Source of the DNA: CF-113 sp035308345
GTDB lineage: Bacteria; Chloroflexota; Ktedonobacteria; Ktedonobacterales; Ktedonobacteraceae
Reading direction: 5' to 3'
Length of the DNA stretch: 8,560 nt
Assembly (NCBI GenBank): GCA_035308345.1
Contig: DATGGW010000240.1
Coordinates: 1 to 8,560, forward strand
The notes under the pieces were generated by a model. It made no database searches. It had not been told where the DNA came from and saw only the letters and a list, made by a program, of their open reading frames with translations. Below, piece by piece: positions 1 through 6,626 of the stretch. Both the position numbers and the translations under genes were made by a program. How positions within the stretch are numbered: position 1 is the stretch's first letter; each line of letters begins with the position of its first letter.

Positions 1-1
1 G

Positions 2-922
2 ACGCGCTCTGCTGTGGCTATTCCCATAGGCAGCGAAACCGGGCTGTCTGTAGCTACGCTTTATATTGCCTCCAAGCAGGAGAGCGCATTTACTAGAGCG
101 GATTTACGAACCTTGCGTGTGATCGCCAGAATGATTGAGGAACTGCTGCCGATATATCGCGTGGGCCAAATGCTAACAGGGAGATTATCGGACTTGCTCA
201 GCTTCCCCGAGCATGTTGACCTGTTGTTTCGTGGCTTTATGTCAGAAGATGACTTCATCAATAATCTGGAGGAATTTCTAGCAACAATTCAGTCACGAAA
301 TGATATTGAGCCGCAGAGTAGACCCGATGATCCTGATTTGTGGTTAAAGACGAACAGGGCAGTTTCTTTTATTGCTGTTGATATAGATAACCAGGGCAAA
401 CTTGCGACGAAATATGGTGACCAGGTTGCGAGAAATCTTAGTTGGTCAGTCGGTTCTCGCATTCAGGGACAGCTACGTCTTCAATCTAATCCCGATTACA
501 GAAATTTGTACCACATCAATGCTGATAGATATTATCTTAAACTCGTTGGTATGGCTCTCGATGAGGCACGCGATCTCGCCTGGAAATTGCAGCAACATTT
601 AACCGGAGAATACCACTTTGATGCTCGACGTGTAGTAATGGGACGCCCTTTATCGCCCGAAAATCTGCTGGGACTGTCGGATGTGACGGTCCGTTTGGGC
701 GTTTCTTCATATCCTTATTCGAAAATCAAGGAAATGTTACAAAGAAATCAATCAGAAATTGCTGTGGTAGAATGTCGAGCACATATCATGCCGAATCTTG
801 AAGAAAGTCTTAGAAGAGGACAGGTAGAGGGAGGCGATTGCATTATTAGTTGGGATCACAAAACCTGGGGATATGGTATCTGGTCGCCACTGGAAAGTAA
901 TACTACGGAACAGGGGAGGTGA
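2..922 (+). CDS. GAF domain / degenerate GGDEF regulator, 3' part (5' end outside window)
   Basis: The frame is open to the left edge, so this is the C-terminal part of a longer protein. The GTG at 14 is probably internal, because the residues around it already read as the last strands of a GAF sensor domain (SAVAIPIG, then ATLYIAS and a closing helix up to about residue 46, counting from that GTG). A helical linker follows (about 47-115). Then comes a GGDEF-like fold (about 118-235): it starts with FIAVDID, where cyclases keep metal-binding Asp residues, and ends with VRLGVSSYP, matching the late GGDEF strand. The GGDEF signature itself is replaced by INADRYYL (168-175), so cyclase activity is unlikely. 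A short tail ends in a Trp-rich stretch (SWDHKTWGYGIW). By family knowledge this would be a cytosolic sensory or scaffold protein; the ligand and partners are unknown. The same-strand P-loop NTPase gene starts 126 bp downstream. Confidence 0.72.
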   Translation, partial: TRSAVAIPIGSETGLSVATLYIASKQESAFTRADLRTLRVIARMIEELLPIYRVGQMLTGRLSDLLSFPEHVDLLFRGFMSEDDFINNLEEFLATIQSRNDIEPQSRPDDPDLWLKTNRAVSFIAVDIDNQGKLATKYGDQVARNLSWSVGSRIQGQLRLQSNPDYRNLYHINADRYYLKLVGMALDEARDLAWKLQQHLTGEYHFDARRVVMGRPLSPENLLGLSDVTVRLGVSSYPYSKIKEMLQRNQSEIAVVECRAHIMPNLEESLRRGQVEGGDCIISWDHKTWGYGIWSPLESNTTEQGR

Positions 923-1048
923 TAAATGAATTAGAGTAGATTACTTCCGAGCAATTCAAACTAAAGTTTTTGACCTTTGTGTTGATCTATCCGCGGGGTG
1001 GATGAAATCACAGACATTGCATAGTAAGATGTGACAGGATTATGTCGT

Positions 1049-1777
1049 ATGGTAGTAAAGTTATTTATCTTAGGGCGTCCTGGGAGTGGAAAATCAAGCG
1101 CAGCTCGTCATATTATCAAATTGGCACGTCGATACAATCGACGTGCTATTCGCGTCAATGATTACGACATTTTACGAGAGATGTGCAAGGCGGACCAGGA
1201 ACGCAAACTATTTAACCCGATCGAGGGGCAACCGGGTTTTGATGTGAAAGACTTCTCGGTGCTGGATGCTGCCTTGAAAAAGGCCGAGGTTAAAGCGCGA
1301 AAGGCGAAGCACGATGCTGATATCGTAGTAATTGAGTTTGCCCGCGACAACTATATAGAGGCGCTGAGAAACTTCCGTTCATCCTTTTTGAAGGACGCGT
1401 ATTTTATTTTCATCAATACCGAAGTCGATATTTGTATCCAGCGCATTCACAACCGGGTCGCATTTTCCACTACTCCAGATGATTATTTCGTTTCTGATGC
1501 AATTCTCAGCCATTACTACAAAAAGCAAGTAATTCCCAAGCAGTTGCAGGAACAGTTTGAATCTGAATTTGCGGTCATAGAACGCAAGGTGTGGTTTATC
1601 AACAACAGAGGAACCAGGCATCAGTTCGATATGGAGATCAACCGCATCTTTTACTCCATTCTCAATACTGAGCGCAACAAATCGCGCTTAACTACAGTGC
1701 AGAATTTCGCGACCATGGTCTATAAGCCTGTTAAAAAGGTGCTTGATCTGGTATATATGAGCACTGCCAAAGCCTGA
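1049..1777 (+). CDS. Small P-loop NTPase/kinase-like protein, paralogue A
   Basis: The protein is 242 residues from the ATG at 1049. That start is preferred over the in-frame GTG at 1031 because MVVKLFILG then aligns with the first residues of the downstream paralogue. An AGGA lies about 10 bases upstream. Residues 9-16 (GRPGSGKS) are a Walker A motif at the very N-terminus, as in adenylate-kinase-like and AAA_17/AAA_33 kinases. Other blocks shared with the paralogue are NDYxIL (37-42), GFDVxDF (63-69), IVVIEFAR (92-99, a Walker-B-like strand ending in Glu), CxQRIxxRV (129-137, reminiscent of an Arg-bearing lid) and PDDYxVS (143-149). The C-terminal 60 residues diverge. No signal peptide or membrane segment is seen, so it should be cytosolic. 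It probably phosphorylates or hydrolyses a small substrate, but neither substrate nor family name can be given. GTPase-specific motifs such as NKxD are absent. Confidence 0.75.
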   Translation: MVVKLFILGRPGSGKSSAARHIIKLARRYNRRAIRVNDYDILREMCKADQERKLFNPIEGQPGFDVKDFSVLDAALKKAEVKARKAKHDADIVVIEFARDNYIEALRNFRSSFLKDAYFIFINTEVDICIQRIHNRVAFSTTPDDYFVSDAILSHYYKKQVIPKQLQEQFESEFAVIERKVWFINNRGTRHQFDMEINRIFYSILNTERNKSRLTTVQNFATMVYKPVKKVLDLVYMSTAKA

Positions 1778-1842
1778 CTTGCGCCCGTCTGCCCGCTATT
1801 TTATCTTTCAAGTAATAACCCTCATTTTGTATTTTCTTGTTT

Positions 1843-1879
1843 TATAATGTATCAATTTACGTCTATTTTCGTGTATAAT
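1843..1879 (+). promoter_or_regulatory. AT-rich leader with two TATAAT hexamers
   Basis: Perfect -10 hexamers (TATAAT) occur at 1843-1848 and 1874-1879 in the AT-rich gap between the two P-loop genes. Neither has a good -35 match at 16-18 bp. The upstream hexamer would give a leader of about 45 bases. The downstream one would start transcription only a few bases before the Shine-Dalgarno. An independent promoter for the second P-loop gene is therefore likely, but which hexamer is used is uncertain. Confidence 0.4.
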
Positions 1880-1887
1880 ACTCCTTC

Positions 1888-1893
1888 AAGGAG
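1888..1893 (+). promoter_or_regulatory. Ribosome binding site fixing the start of paralogue B
   Basis: AAGGAG lies 8 bases before the ATG at 1902. It overlaps the in-frame GTG at 1893, which rules that GTG out as the start. The ATG start gives MIVKLFILG, matching MVVKLFILG of paralogue A. Confidence 0.75.
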
Positions 1894-1901
1894 TGTGTTA
1901 C

Positions 1902-2597
1902 ATGATCGTAAAATTGTTTATCTTAGGCCTTCCTGGCAGTGGTAAGTCAGCAATAGCACGTTATATTAATTCATATGTCAGGAATAAACGTATTCAGGGG
2001 ACAAAAAAACATTGGTTCACGAAGCGTTTCAACGATTATAGCATTCTGAATGCAATAGCTAATGATGTAAACGAGAGAGAATATTTTCAGCCTGCTGAAT
2101 CCGGTGGTTTTGATGTTATCGACTTCATAGCATTTGATATAGCTCTCAAAAGGCTGGAAGCCGTAATAACTAATTATATTTCCTCTAAGAAAACGAATAA
2201 ATCAGAGATAATTGTAATAGAGTTTGCTCGAAATGATTACCAGAGAGCTTTCAGCCAGTTTAACAAGAACTTTCTCCAGGATATTTTTATTATTTATCTC
2301 GGTGCTGATATAAAAGTTTGCCAGCAGCGTATCAGCGATCGTGTTTTTGTGCGGGAGTATCCTGATGACGATTATCCAGTCTCTAATTACATCTTTGAAA
2401 AGTACTATTATGGTGATAATGGACGAGATCTACCACATTTTCTCGAACAAATTTACGAGGTTGGCAGGTATCGAGTGTTGGCAATCGATAACAACAGTAC
2501 CCTGGAAGAGGCCGCTGCAAGTATTATCCCTTTCATCGATGTTATCATTGACTATATTTCTGCAAAGGGTATGGCATTGCCGATAGAACCCCTCTAG
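1902..2597 (+). CDS. Small P-loop NTPase/kinase-like protein, paralogue B
   Basis: The protein is 231 residues and is clearly homologous to the gene just upstream. Walker A is GLPGSGKS (9-16). It shares FNDYSIL (43-49), GFDVIDF (69-75), ALKRLE (81-86), IIVIEFAR (103-110), NFLQD (123-127), CQQRISDRV (140-148) and PDDDYPVS (154-161). It has about ten extra residues between Walker A and the NDY block (basic, around 28-41). Its C-terminus (after about 180) does not resemble that of paralogue A, which suggests diverged substrate or partner specificity. It is predicted cytosolic. Base composition is the most AT-rich in the window. The tandem arrangement points to an old local duplication, as identity is confined to motif blocks. 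Function is unknown; a small-molecule kinase or an NTP-driven regulator are both possible. Confidence 0.78.
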   Translation: MIVKLFILGLPGSGKSAIARYINSYVRNKRIQGTKKHWFTKRFNDYSILNAIANDVNEREYFQPAESGGFDVIDFIAFDIALKRLEAVITNYISSKKTNKSEIIVIEFARNDYQRAFSQFNKNFLQDIFIIYLGADIKVCQQRISDRVFVREYPDDDYPVSNYIFEKYYYGDNGRDLPHFLEQIYEVGRYRVLAIDNNSTLEEAAASIIPFIDVIIDYISAKGMALPIEPL

Positions 2598-2657
2598 ACT
2601 CCATGTGATACACTACCATCAAAGAGACTCTCCCAAACAATCATCGAATCGCCCAAT

Positions 2658-2664
2658 AAAAGGA
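2658..2664 (+). promoter_or_regulatory. Ribosome binding site favouring the TTG start of the Rho-like gene
   Basis: AAAAGGA is followed, after 9 bases, by an in-frame TTG at 2674. The alternative GTG at 2605 has no purine-rich sequence at a usable distance. The TTG is therefore the better start, although both give a protein lacking the Rho RNA-binding domain. Confidence 0.5.
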
Positions 2665-2673
2665 CTCGAAATC

Positions 2674-3588
2674 TTGTCAACAGCGCGAACCCCTTTTGAA
2701 AAATTGACTGCTATACATCCTAATCGCCGCATCACATTGGAGACCGGGCCGACGCCGCTCACCATGCGCCTCATCGACCTGTTTGTGCCGCTGGGCTTTG
2801 GGCAGCGCGCCCTGGTTGTCTCACCTCCCAAGGCGGGCAAAACCACAGTTTTACGGCAGATTGCGGCAGCCGTCCAGAAGAACTTCCCTGACGCCGGCCT
2901 CTTTCTGTGCCTGGTAGATGAACGTCCAGAAGAAGTGACCGAGTGGCGCACAGAAGTGCAGGGGCCGAATGTCAAACTCTACGCTTCCAGCTTCGATCAG
3001 CAGTTAGCGAAGCATGGGCGTATCGCTGAACAGGCCATGCACGATGCCAAAGTGCTGGTGGAGCAGGGTCGGGATGTGGTTATCCTGCTCGACTCGCTGA
3101 CACGCCTGGCGCGCGCCCACAACCTGAGCAGCGATATGTGGGAAGGCCCGCGCAATCAGCGCGGCGGCAGTCGCACTCTGTCAGGCGGCATCGATGCGCG
3201 CGCGTTAGAAGTCGGCAGACGGGTCTTCGGCGCGGCCCGCACAATCGAGGAGGGCGGCAGCCTGACCATCGTCGCCAGTTGCCTGGTGGAGACAGGCAGC
3301 CGCCTGGATGAAGTCGTGTATGAAGAGTTTAAGGGAACAGGCAACCTGGAAATTCGTCTCTCGCGCGAACTTGCTGACCGCCGCGTCTTTCCCGCCATCG
3401 ATATCGCGGCATCCAGCACGCGCCAGGAAGAGCGCTTGCTTTCGGAGCAAGAGCAGCGCGCCATGGTGCTGATGCGGCGCAAACTGGCCGATCTACCCAA
3501 ACGCGAAATCACAGAACAGGTCATCCGCCTGCTGGAGAAGACACCATCGAATGCTCAACTGGTCGAGGCGATCATAAAACAATGGTAG
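2674..3588 (+). CDS. Rho-family transcription termination ATPase lacking the N-terminal RNA-binding domain
   Basis: The product is about 304 residues from TTG 2674 (327 from GTG 2605), against 419 for E. coli Rho. Residue numbers here count from the GTG. The motor domain is complete: it begins at FEKLTAIHPNRR (31-42), with Walker A PPKAGKT (74-80), the DERPEEVTE block containing the catalytic Glu (105-113), Walker B VVILLD (158-163), TGSRLDE for the R-loop (230-236), EEFKGTGN (240-247), and Arg at the E. coli R353 and R366 positions (R260, R273). The helical N-terminal subdomain and the OB-fold/cold-shock primary RNA-binding site are absent; only an unrelated short lead-in precedes the motor. 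The Q-loop (about 173-191) is roughly 9 residues longer than in E. coli and rich in Arg, Asn, Gln and Gly. The ATPase should be able to form a hexamer, but whether it terminates transcription is uncertain. It may be an accessory rho paralogue, so I give no symbol. Confidence 0.88.
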   Translation: MSTARTPFEKLTAIHPNRRITLETGPTPLTMRLIDLFVPLGFGQRALVVSPPKAGKTTVLRQIAAAVQKNFPDAGLFLCLVDERPEEVTEWRTEVQGPNVKLYASSFDQQLAKHGRIAEQAMHDAKVLVEQGRDVVILLDSLTRLARAHNLSSDMWEGPRNQRGGSRTLSGGIDARALEVGRRVFGAARTIEEGGSLTIVASCLVETGSRLDEVVYEEFKGTGNLEIRLSRELADRRVFPAIDIAASSTRQEERLLSEQEQRAMVLMRRKLADLPKREITEQVIRLLEKTPSNAQLVEAIIKQW

Positions 3589-3612
3589 GAGCACACTCAA
3601 ATGTGCTCTTAC
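3585..3612. terminator. Hairpin between convergent genes, possible bidirectional terminator
   Basis: The segment 3585-3595 can pair with 3602-3612 as an 11-bp stem with one G-U pair (GAGCACA core against TGTGCTC) and a 6-base loop. It includes the stop codon of the Rho-like gene and lies about 20 bases past the stop of the convergent ABC permease gene. On the plus strand no T-run follows. On the minus strand the stem is followed by a T-rich stretch (CATTGTTTTATG), so it resembles a terminator better for the permease transcript. Confidence 0.5.
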
Positions 3613-3633
3613 TATGTAATGGAATACTGTTCC

Positions 3634-4884
3634 CTACGCCGGTGCCTTCTCCTGAAAGTGGAACAGGCGCGTCGCGATCAAGAAGCAGATGGCCCCATAG
3701 ATCAGCAGGCCCAGAATATCAGGAGCGACCTGCAAGAAATCTTTGCCCAGAATCATCACTCCATTCAAACCCTCCATCGCCCAGGCGGTGATGCCAATCT
3801 TGGCGATTTGCTGCATCCAGGACGGCTCCAGGAAGAGCGGGAAGAATGCTCCGCCGATCGTTGAGGTAATCAAGACCACCAGTGTGACGATAGGATTCAG
3901 TTGCCTGCGCGTCTTAACGATGGAGACGAGTAAAATGCCCAGTCCGGTCGTTGCAAAGGCGGTACCAACAAGTAAAGCGATCAGCGCAGACCAGGAGGCG
4001 ATATCCAGGTGGAAGGCGAAGTAGCCGACCGCGAAGAGCACTGCGAGCTGCGCCAGCGTCAGGATAAACTGCGCCAGCAATTTGCCGCCGAGTAGGGCGT
4101 ATCTCTGCACCGGGGCAATCAGCAGGCGGCGGAACGTGCCATCCTCTTTTTCTTGCAAGATGGTGCCGGCCACCGCATTGATGCCAAAGAGCGCGAAAAA
4201 GACTGCATAGCCGGGAACATACTGGTCAAAGGGATTGGTTTTAGTGGCCTTGCCGGCATTCAACGCCTGGATAGCCGATGTTCCACCAGTTGCGCTGGCC
4301 TGCCCGACCGTGCTGGCAATGGTCTGTGTATTGATACTGCTCTGCGCGCAATGATTGCCGGGCTGATTGCAGACGCTGTAGACCTGCCCCACAGCCGTTG
4401 AGCCAGCAATTTCAGAAGTAAGCAGGCTGGTCACAATATTCTGAATAATGGTAGGACGAGCATCGTTGCTGCCTGGTAGTGAGTACACCTGTACGATGTT
4501 TTTAGGCAGCGTGCCTTTTTGCGAGGCCGCGATGAGCGCATTCGAGGCTCCCGCCGGGATGACCACACCGGCATTTACATTGCTATTATTGGCCACTTCA
4601 TCTTTGACCTTATTGGGGTCGTTAAATTGATTGACAGTAATCTTGAGCGAACTGGTATTTATCTGCAAAGCTTGCGCCACCGATTTGCCGAGAAATCCGC
4701 TATCCTGATTGCTCATTGCGACCGTGATTGTAATCTGATTCGAGCCGCTGCCGAAGAAACTGCCAACGGCAAAACCGATCACTGTAATGAGCACCAACGG
4801 CATGACCAATAAGAGAAAGAATGAGTTCCTATCCTTGAGATTCTCTAAGAGGTCCTTACGAGCGATATACCAGAGATTTTTCAT
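3634..4884 (-). CDS. ABC-2 type transporter permease (export)
   Basis: The 416-residue integral membrane protein has the ABC-2 permease layout: a basic amphipathic start (WYIARKDLLENLKDRN), TM1 at about 22-44, a large extracytoplasmic domain at about 45-220, then five further hydrophobic segments near 224-243, 265-290, 297-323, 330-351 and 388-408. The cytoplasmic loop at 244-262 (QEKEDGTFRRLLIAPVQ) is the characteristic ABC-2 coupling motif. The external domain is Ser/Thr/Asn-rich and has two Cys (172 and 179) that could form a disulfide. An AGGGAGAAAGG stretch precedes the ATG. The gene starts 55 bp after the ATPase gene on the same strand, so the two form an operon. The complex probably exports a lipid, drug or other hydrophobic substrate, as in the DrrB/YhfE-like groups; the substrate cannot be read from sequence. 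Confidence 0.9.
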   Translation of the reverse strand: MKNLWYIARKDLLENLKDRNSFFLLLVMPLVLITVIGFAVGSFFGSGSNQITITVAMSNQDSGFLGKSVAQALQINTSSLKITVNQFNDPNKVKDEVANNSNVNAGVVIPAGASNALIAASQKGTLPKNIVQVYSLPGSNDARPTIIQNIVTSLLTSEIAGSTAVGQVYSVCNQPGNHCAQSSINTQTIASTVGQASATGGTSAIQALNAGKATKTNPFDQYVPGYAVFFALFGINAVAGTILQEKEDGTFRRLLIAPVQRYALLGGKLLAQFILTLAQLAVLFAVGYFAFHLDIASWSALIALLVGTAFATTGLGILLVSIVKTRRQLNPIVTLVVLITSTIGGAFFPLFLEPSWMQQIAKIGITAWAMEGLNGVMILGKDFLQVAPDILGLLIYGAICFLIATRLFHFQEKAPA

Positions 4885-4939
4885 AATAACCTTTCTCCCT
4901 TTTTGAAGTGAAATGTTTCAAGCGCGCTTATTTGTCCTG

Positions 4940-5758
4940 TCAGTCGCGCAACGTTTTCCCGGTTAACTGGATAAACAATTCTTGCAAGCCGTGTGGTCGC
5001 TGAACTTCACGAGTATGATCGCGCAGGGCCAGCAGTTGCTCCAGCGTCCCCATCGCGATAATATGACCTTCGTCCATAATGGCGATGTGGTTACACAGCC
5101 GCTCCGCTTCTTCCATGTAGTGTGTAGTGTAAAGAATGGTGATGCCCTGGTCGCGCAGCTTTTCGATGGTGTCAAAAATGTTCTCACGCGACTGCGGGTC
5201 AACGCCCACGGTTGGCTCGTCCATCATCAGAAAGTCGGGCTGGTGGATCATGGCCACCGCCATGTTGATGCGGCGCTGCATGCCGCCTGAAAATTTCTTG
5301 ATGGGGTCTTTGCGGCGGTCATAAAGTCCGACGAAACGCAGCACTTCTTCAGACCGTTCCCGGCGTTCCCTGGCGGGCATACCGTATAATTGACCGAAAA
5401 AATCCAGGTTTTCCAGTGAGCTTAGATCTTTGTAGAGCGCGATCTCCTGCGGAACAACACCAATTATGCTCTTAACCTTGAGTGGCTCTTTCGTAAGCGA
5501 AATGCCAACGATGGTGGTATCACCAGACGTAGGTTTAAGGTATCCGCACATCATATTGATGGTGGTGCTTTTCCCTGCCCCGTTTGGGCCGAGCAGTCCA
5601 AAAATCTCCCCTTTGCCAATGGTGAAAGACACGTCTTTGACCGCTTCAATTTTGCCGAAGGTTTTGACCAGGTTGGATACCTGCACATCAACCTGGCGAC
5701 CATCCTTCGGCAAATGAATGAGGCCGGTTTTGCTGGTAGAGAACGTTGAATCTTGCAT
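4940..5758 (-). CDS. ABC transporter ATP-binding protein, DrrA/CcmA type
   Basis: The 272-residue nucleotide-binding subunit has all motifs in place: Walker A GPNGAGKST (57-65), Q-loop Gln104 in VVPQE, ABC signature FSGGMQRR (156-163), Walker B FLMMDEP (176-182) with catalytic Glu181, D-loop VGVDP (184-188) and the switch His213 in TTH. The C-terminal tail (LQELFIQLTGKTLRD) is typical of ATPases paired with ABC-2 exporters. A 23-residue N-terminal extension precedes the domain. The ATG at 5758 has AGGAGT 8 bases upstream (5767-5772 on the complement). It energises the permease encoded immediately downstream, on the cytoplasmic face of the membrane. Confidence 0.94.
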   Translation of the reverse strand: MQDSTFSTSKTGLIHLPKDGRQVDVQVSNLVKTFGKIEAVKDVSFTIGKGEIFGLLGPNGAGKSTTINMMCGYLKPTSGDTTIVGISLTKEPLKVKSIIGVVPQEIALYKDLSSLENLDFFGQLYGMPARERRERSEEVLRFVGLYDRRKDPIKKFSGGMQRRINMAVAMIHQPDFLMMDEPTVGVDPQSRENIFDTIEKLRDQGITILYTTHYMEEAERLCNHIAIMDEGHIIAMGTLEQLLALRDHTREVQRPHGLQELFIQLTGKTLRD

Positions 5759-5883
5759 ACGGTATTACTCCTGCACTATTTTATATATATGTATTGAAGC
5801 TTTCCATCCTCGCGGGTGGATACGCCATATTCCTACTAACTATAATAGAGAACCGAATTACTTCGTATAGTGTACCTCAATGG

Positions 5884-5912
5884 TTGGGAAAATGGGAATA
5901 CGAAAAGATATT
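5884..5912 (+). promoter_or_regulatory. Possible sigma-A-type promoter for the zinc-ribbon gene
   Basis: TTGGGA (5884-5889) and GATATT (5907-5912) are separated by 17 bp, each matching 4 of 6 consensus bases. This would give a leader of about 60 bases. The 223-bp divergent gap (5759-5981) must also hold the promoter of the ABC operon. AT-rich tracts at 5776-5793 and a TATAAT at 5841-5846 are present, but no convincing minus-strand -35/-10 pair was found. Confidence 0.3.
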
Positions 5913-5981
5913 TTCTCGGCGTATGATATACTACAGCAACACTTGCGCATTGAAGAGAAAAAACGGGAGGGCAAATAACAT

Positions 5982-6590
5982 ATGCGCTGCCCATATTGTG
6001 GAGGTGTCAACGCTGACCGTGCCACCTATTGCACTTATTGCGGTCGCGATTTGAAGCCTCCGGCACAGCCTGTCGCGGGCCAACAATCTTCTCATCAGCA
6101 GCCGCGCCCGACAACCACATGGCAAGGACGTCCCGGAGCAATGCCACCGACACAGCAACAGCCACGTCCAGCGCCGCCTGCCCCAGCGCCGCCGCTACCT
6201 CCTCCACCGGAGCCGCCCGCGCCTTTCCCGCCGAGCACTATCGCGGAATTGCAGGCGCTTGAGCAGGGAGCTCTGCCGTATACGCTTGTAGAAAGCGGCG
6301 TCGGGGATGGACGTAAAAAAATTGTGCGCATCGTGTATGCAAAAGGAGTCGCCTGGCAGCAGGTAGCCACTTTGCTTAAGGCGTGCAAGGAGCAGCAAGA
6401 GGAACAGTTTGAGACGATTCTCATCCAGGGCGTGCTGGAACGCGATACCAGCGTCTACAACTTTACCAATGGGCAGTTGCGTTTTGATCGCAATGTGCGC
6501 CTGGGCGGTATGATCACCGATCGCTATCAGATCGAGACCGGCAACGGTTTTGAGAACGACTCGGTGCGCATTGTCTTGAATAGCCAGTAG
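5982..6590 (+). CDS. Zinc-ribbon / proline-rich protein with an unknown C-terminal domain
   Basis: The 202-residue protein begins with a compact zinc ribbon: CPYCGG (Cys3, Cys6) and CTYCGR (Cys17, Cys20), the usual zinc_ribbon_2 pattern. A low-complexity linker follows (about 25-85), rich in Pro, Gln and Ala with runs such as PPLPPPPEPP. The rest (about 86-202) is a folded, mixed alpha/beta-looking segment: a predicted helix with charged KEQQEEQF (136-143), then strands ending in DSVRIVLNSQ. I do not recognise this domain. No membrane segment or signal peptide is seen, so it is probably cytosolic. GGGAGG lies 11 bases before the ATG. The stop is 36 bp before the phosphorylase gene, so the two are likely co-transcribed. 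Zinc-ribbon plus linker proteins often act as adaptors, but no specific role can be assigned. Confidence 0.82.
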   Translation: MRCPYCGGVNADRATYCTYCGRDLKPPAQPVAGQQSSHQQPRPTTTWQGRPGAMPPTQQQPRPAPPAPAPPLPPPPEPPAPFPPSTIAELQALEQGALPYTLVESGVGDGRKKIVRIVYAKGVAWQQVATLLKACKEQQEEQFETILIQGVLERDTSVYNFTNGQLRFDRNVRLGGMITDRYQIETGNGFENDSVRIVLNSQ

Positions 6591-6626
6591 GGGCCAGATT
6601 TATCGCGCCCGCCGGGGAAAGAACGC

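Noticed and set aside
2605..2673. Extra N-terminal 23 residues of the Rho-like protein from the GTG at 2605
   Set aside because: No Shine-Dalgarno precedes that GTG and the residues do not resemble any Rho N-terminal sequence; the TTG at 2674 has AAAAGGA at a good distance.
3156..3524. Long open frame on the minus strand inside the Rho-like gene
   Set aside because: Arg/Ser-rich shadow of a GC-rich conserved gene, with no start signal and no recognisable domain.
4906..4928. Short inverted repeat (TTGAA/TTCAA) and AGCGCGCT palindrome between the two ABC genes
   Set aside because: The stems are only about 5 bp and 8 bp palindromic, within chance expectation; no regulatory role can be supported.
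5746..6054. Open frame spanning the divergent intergenic region
   Set aside because: It overlaps both flanking gene starts, lacks a ribosome binding site and contains promoter-like AT-rich DNA.
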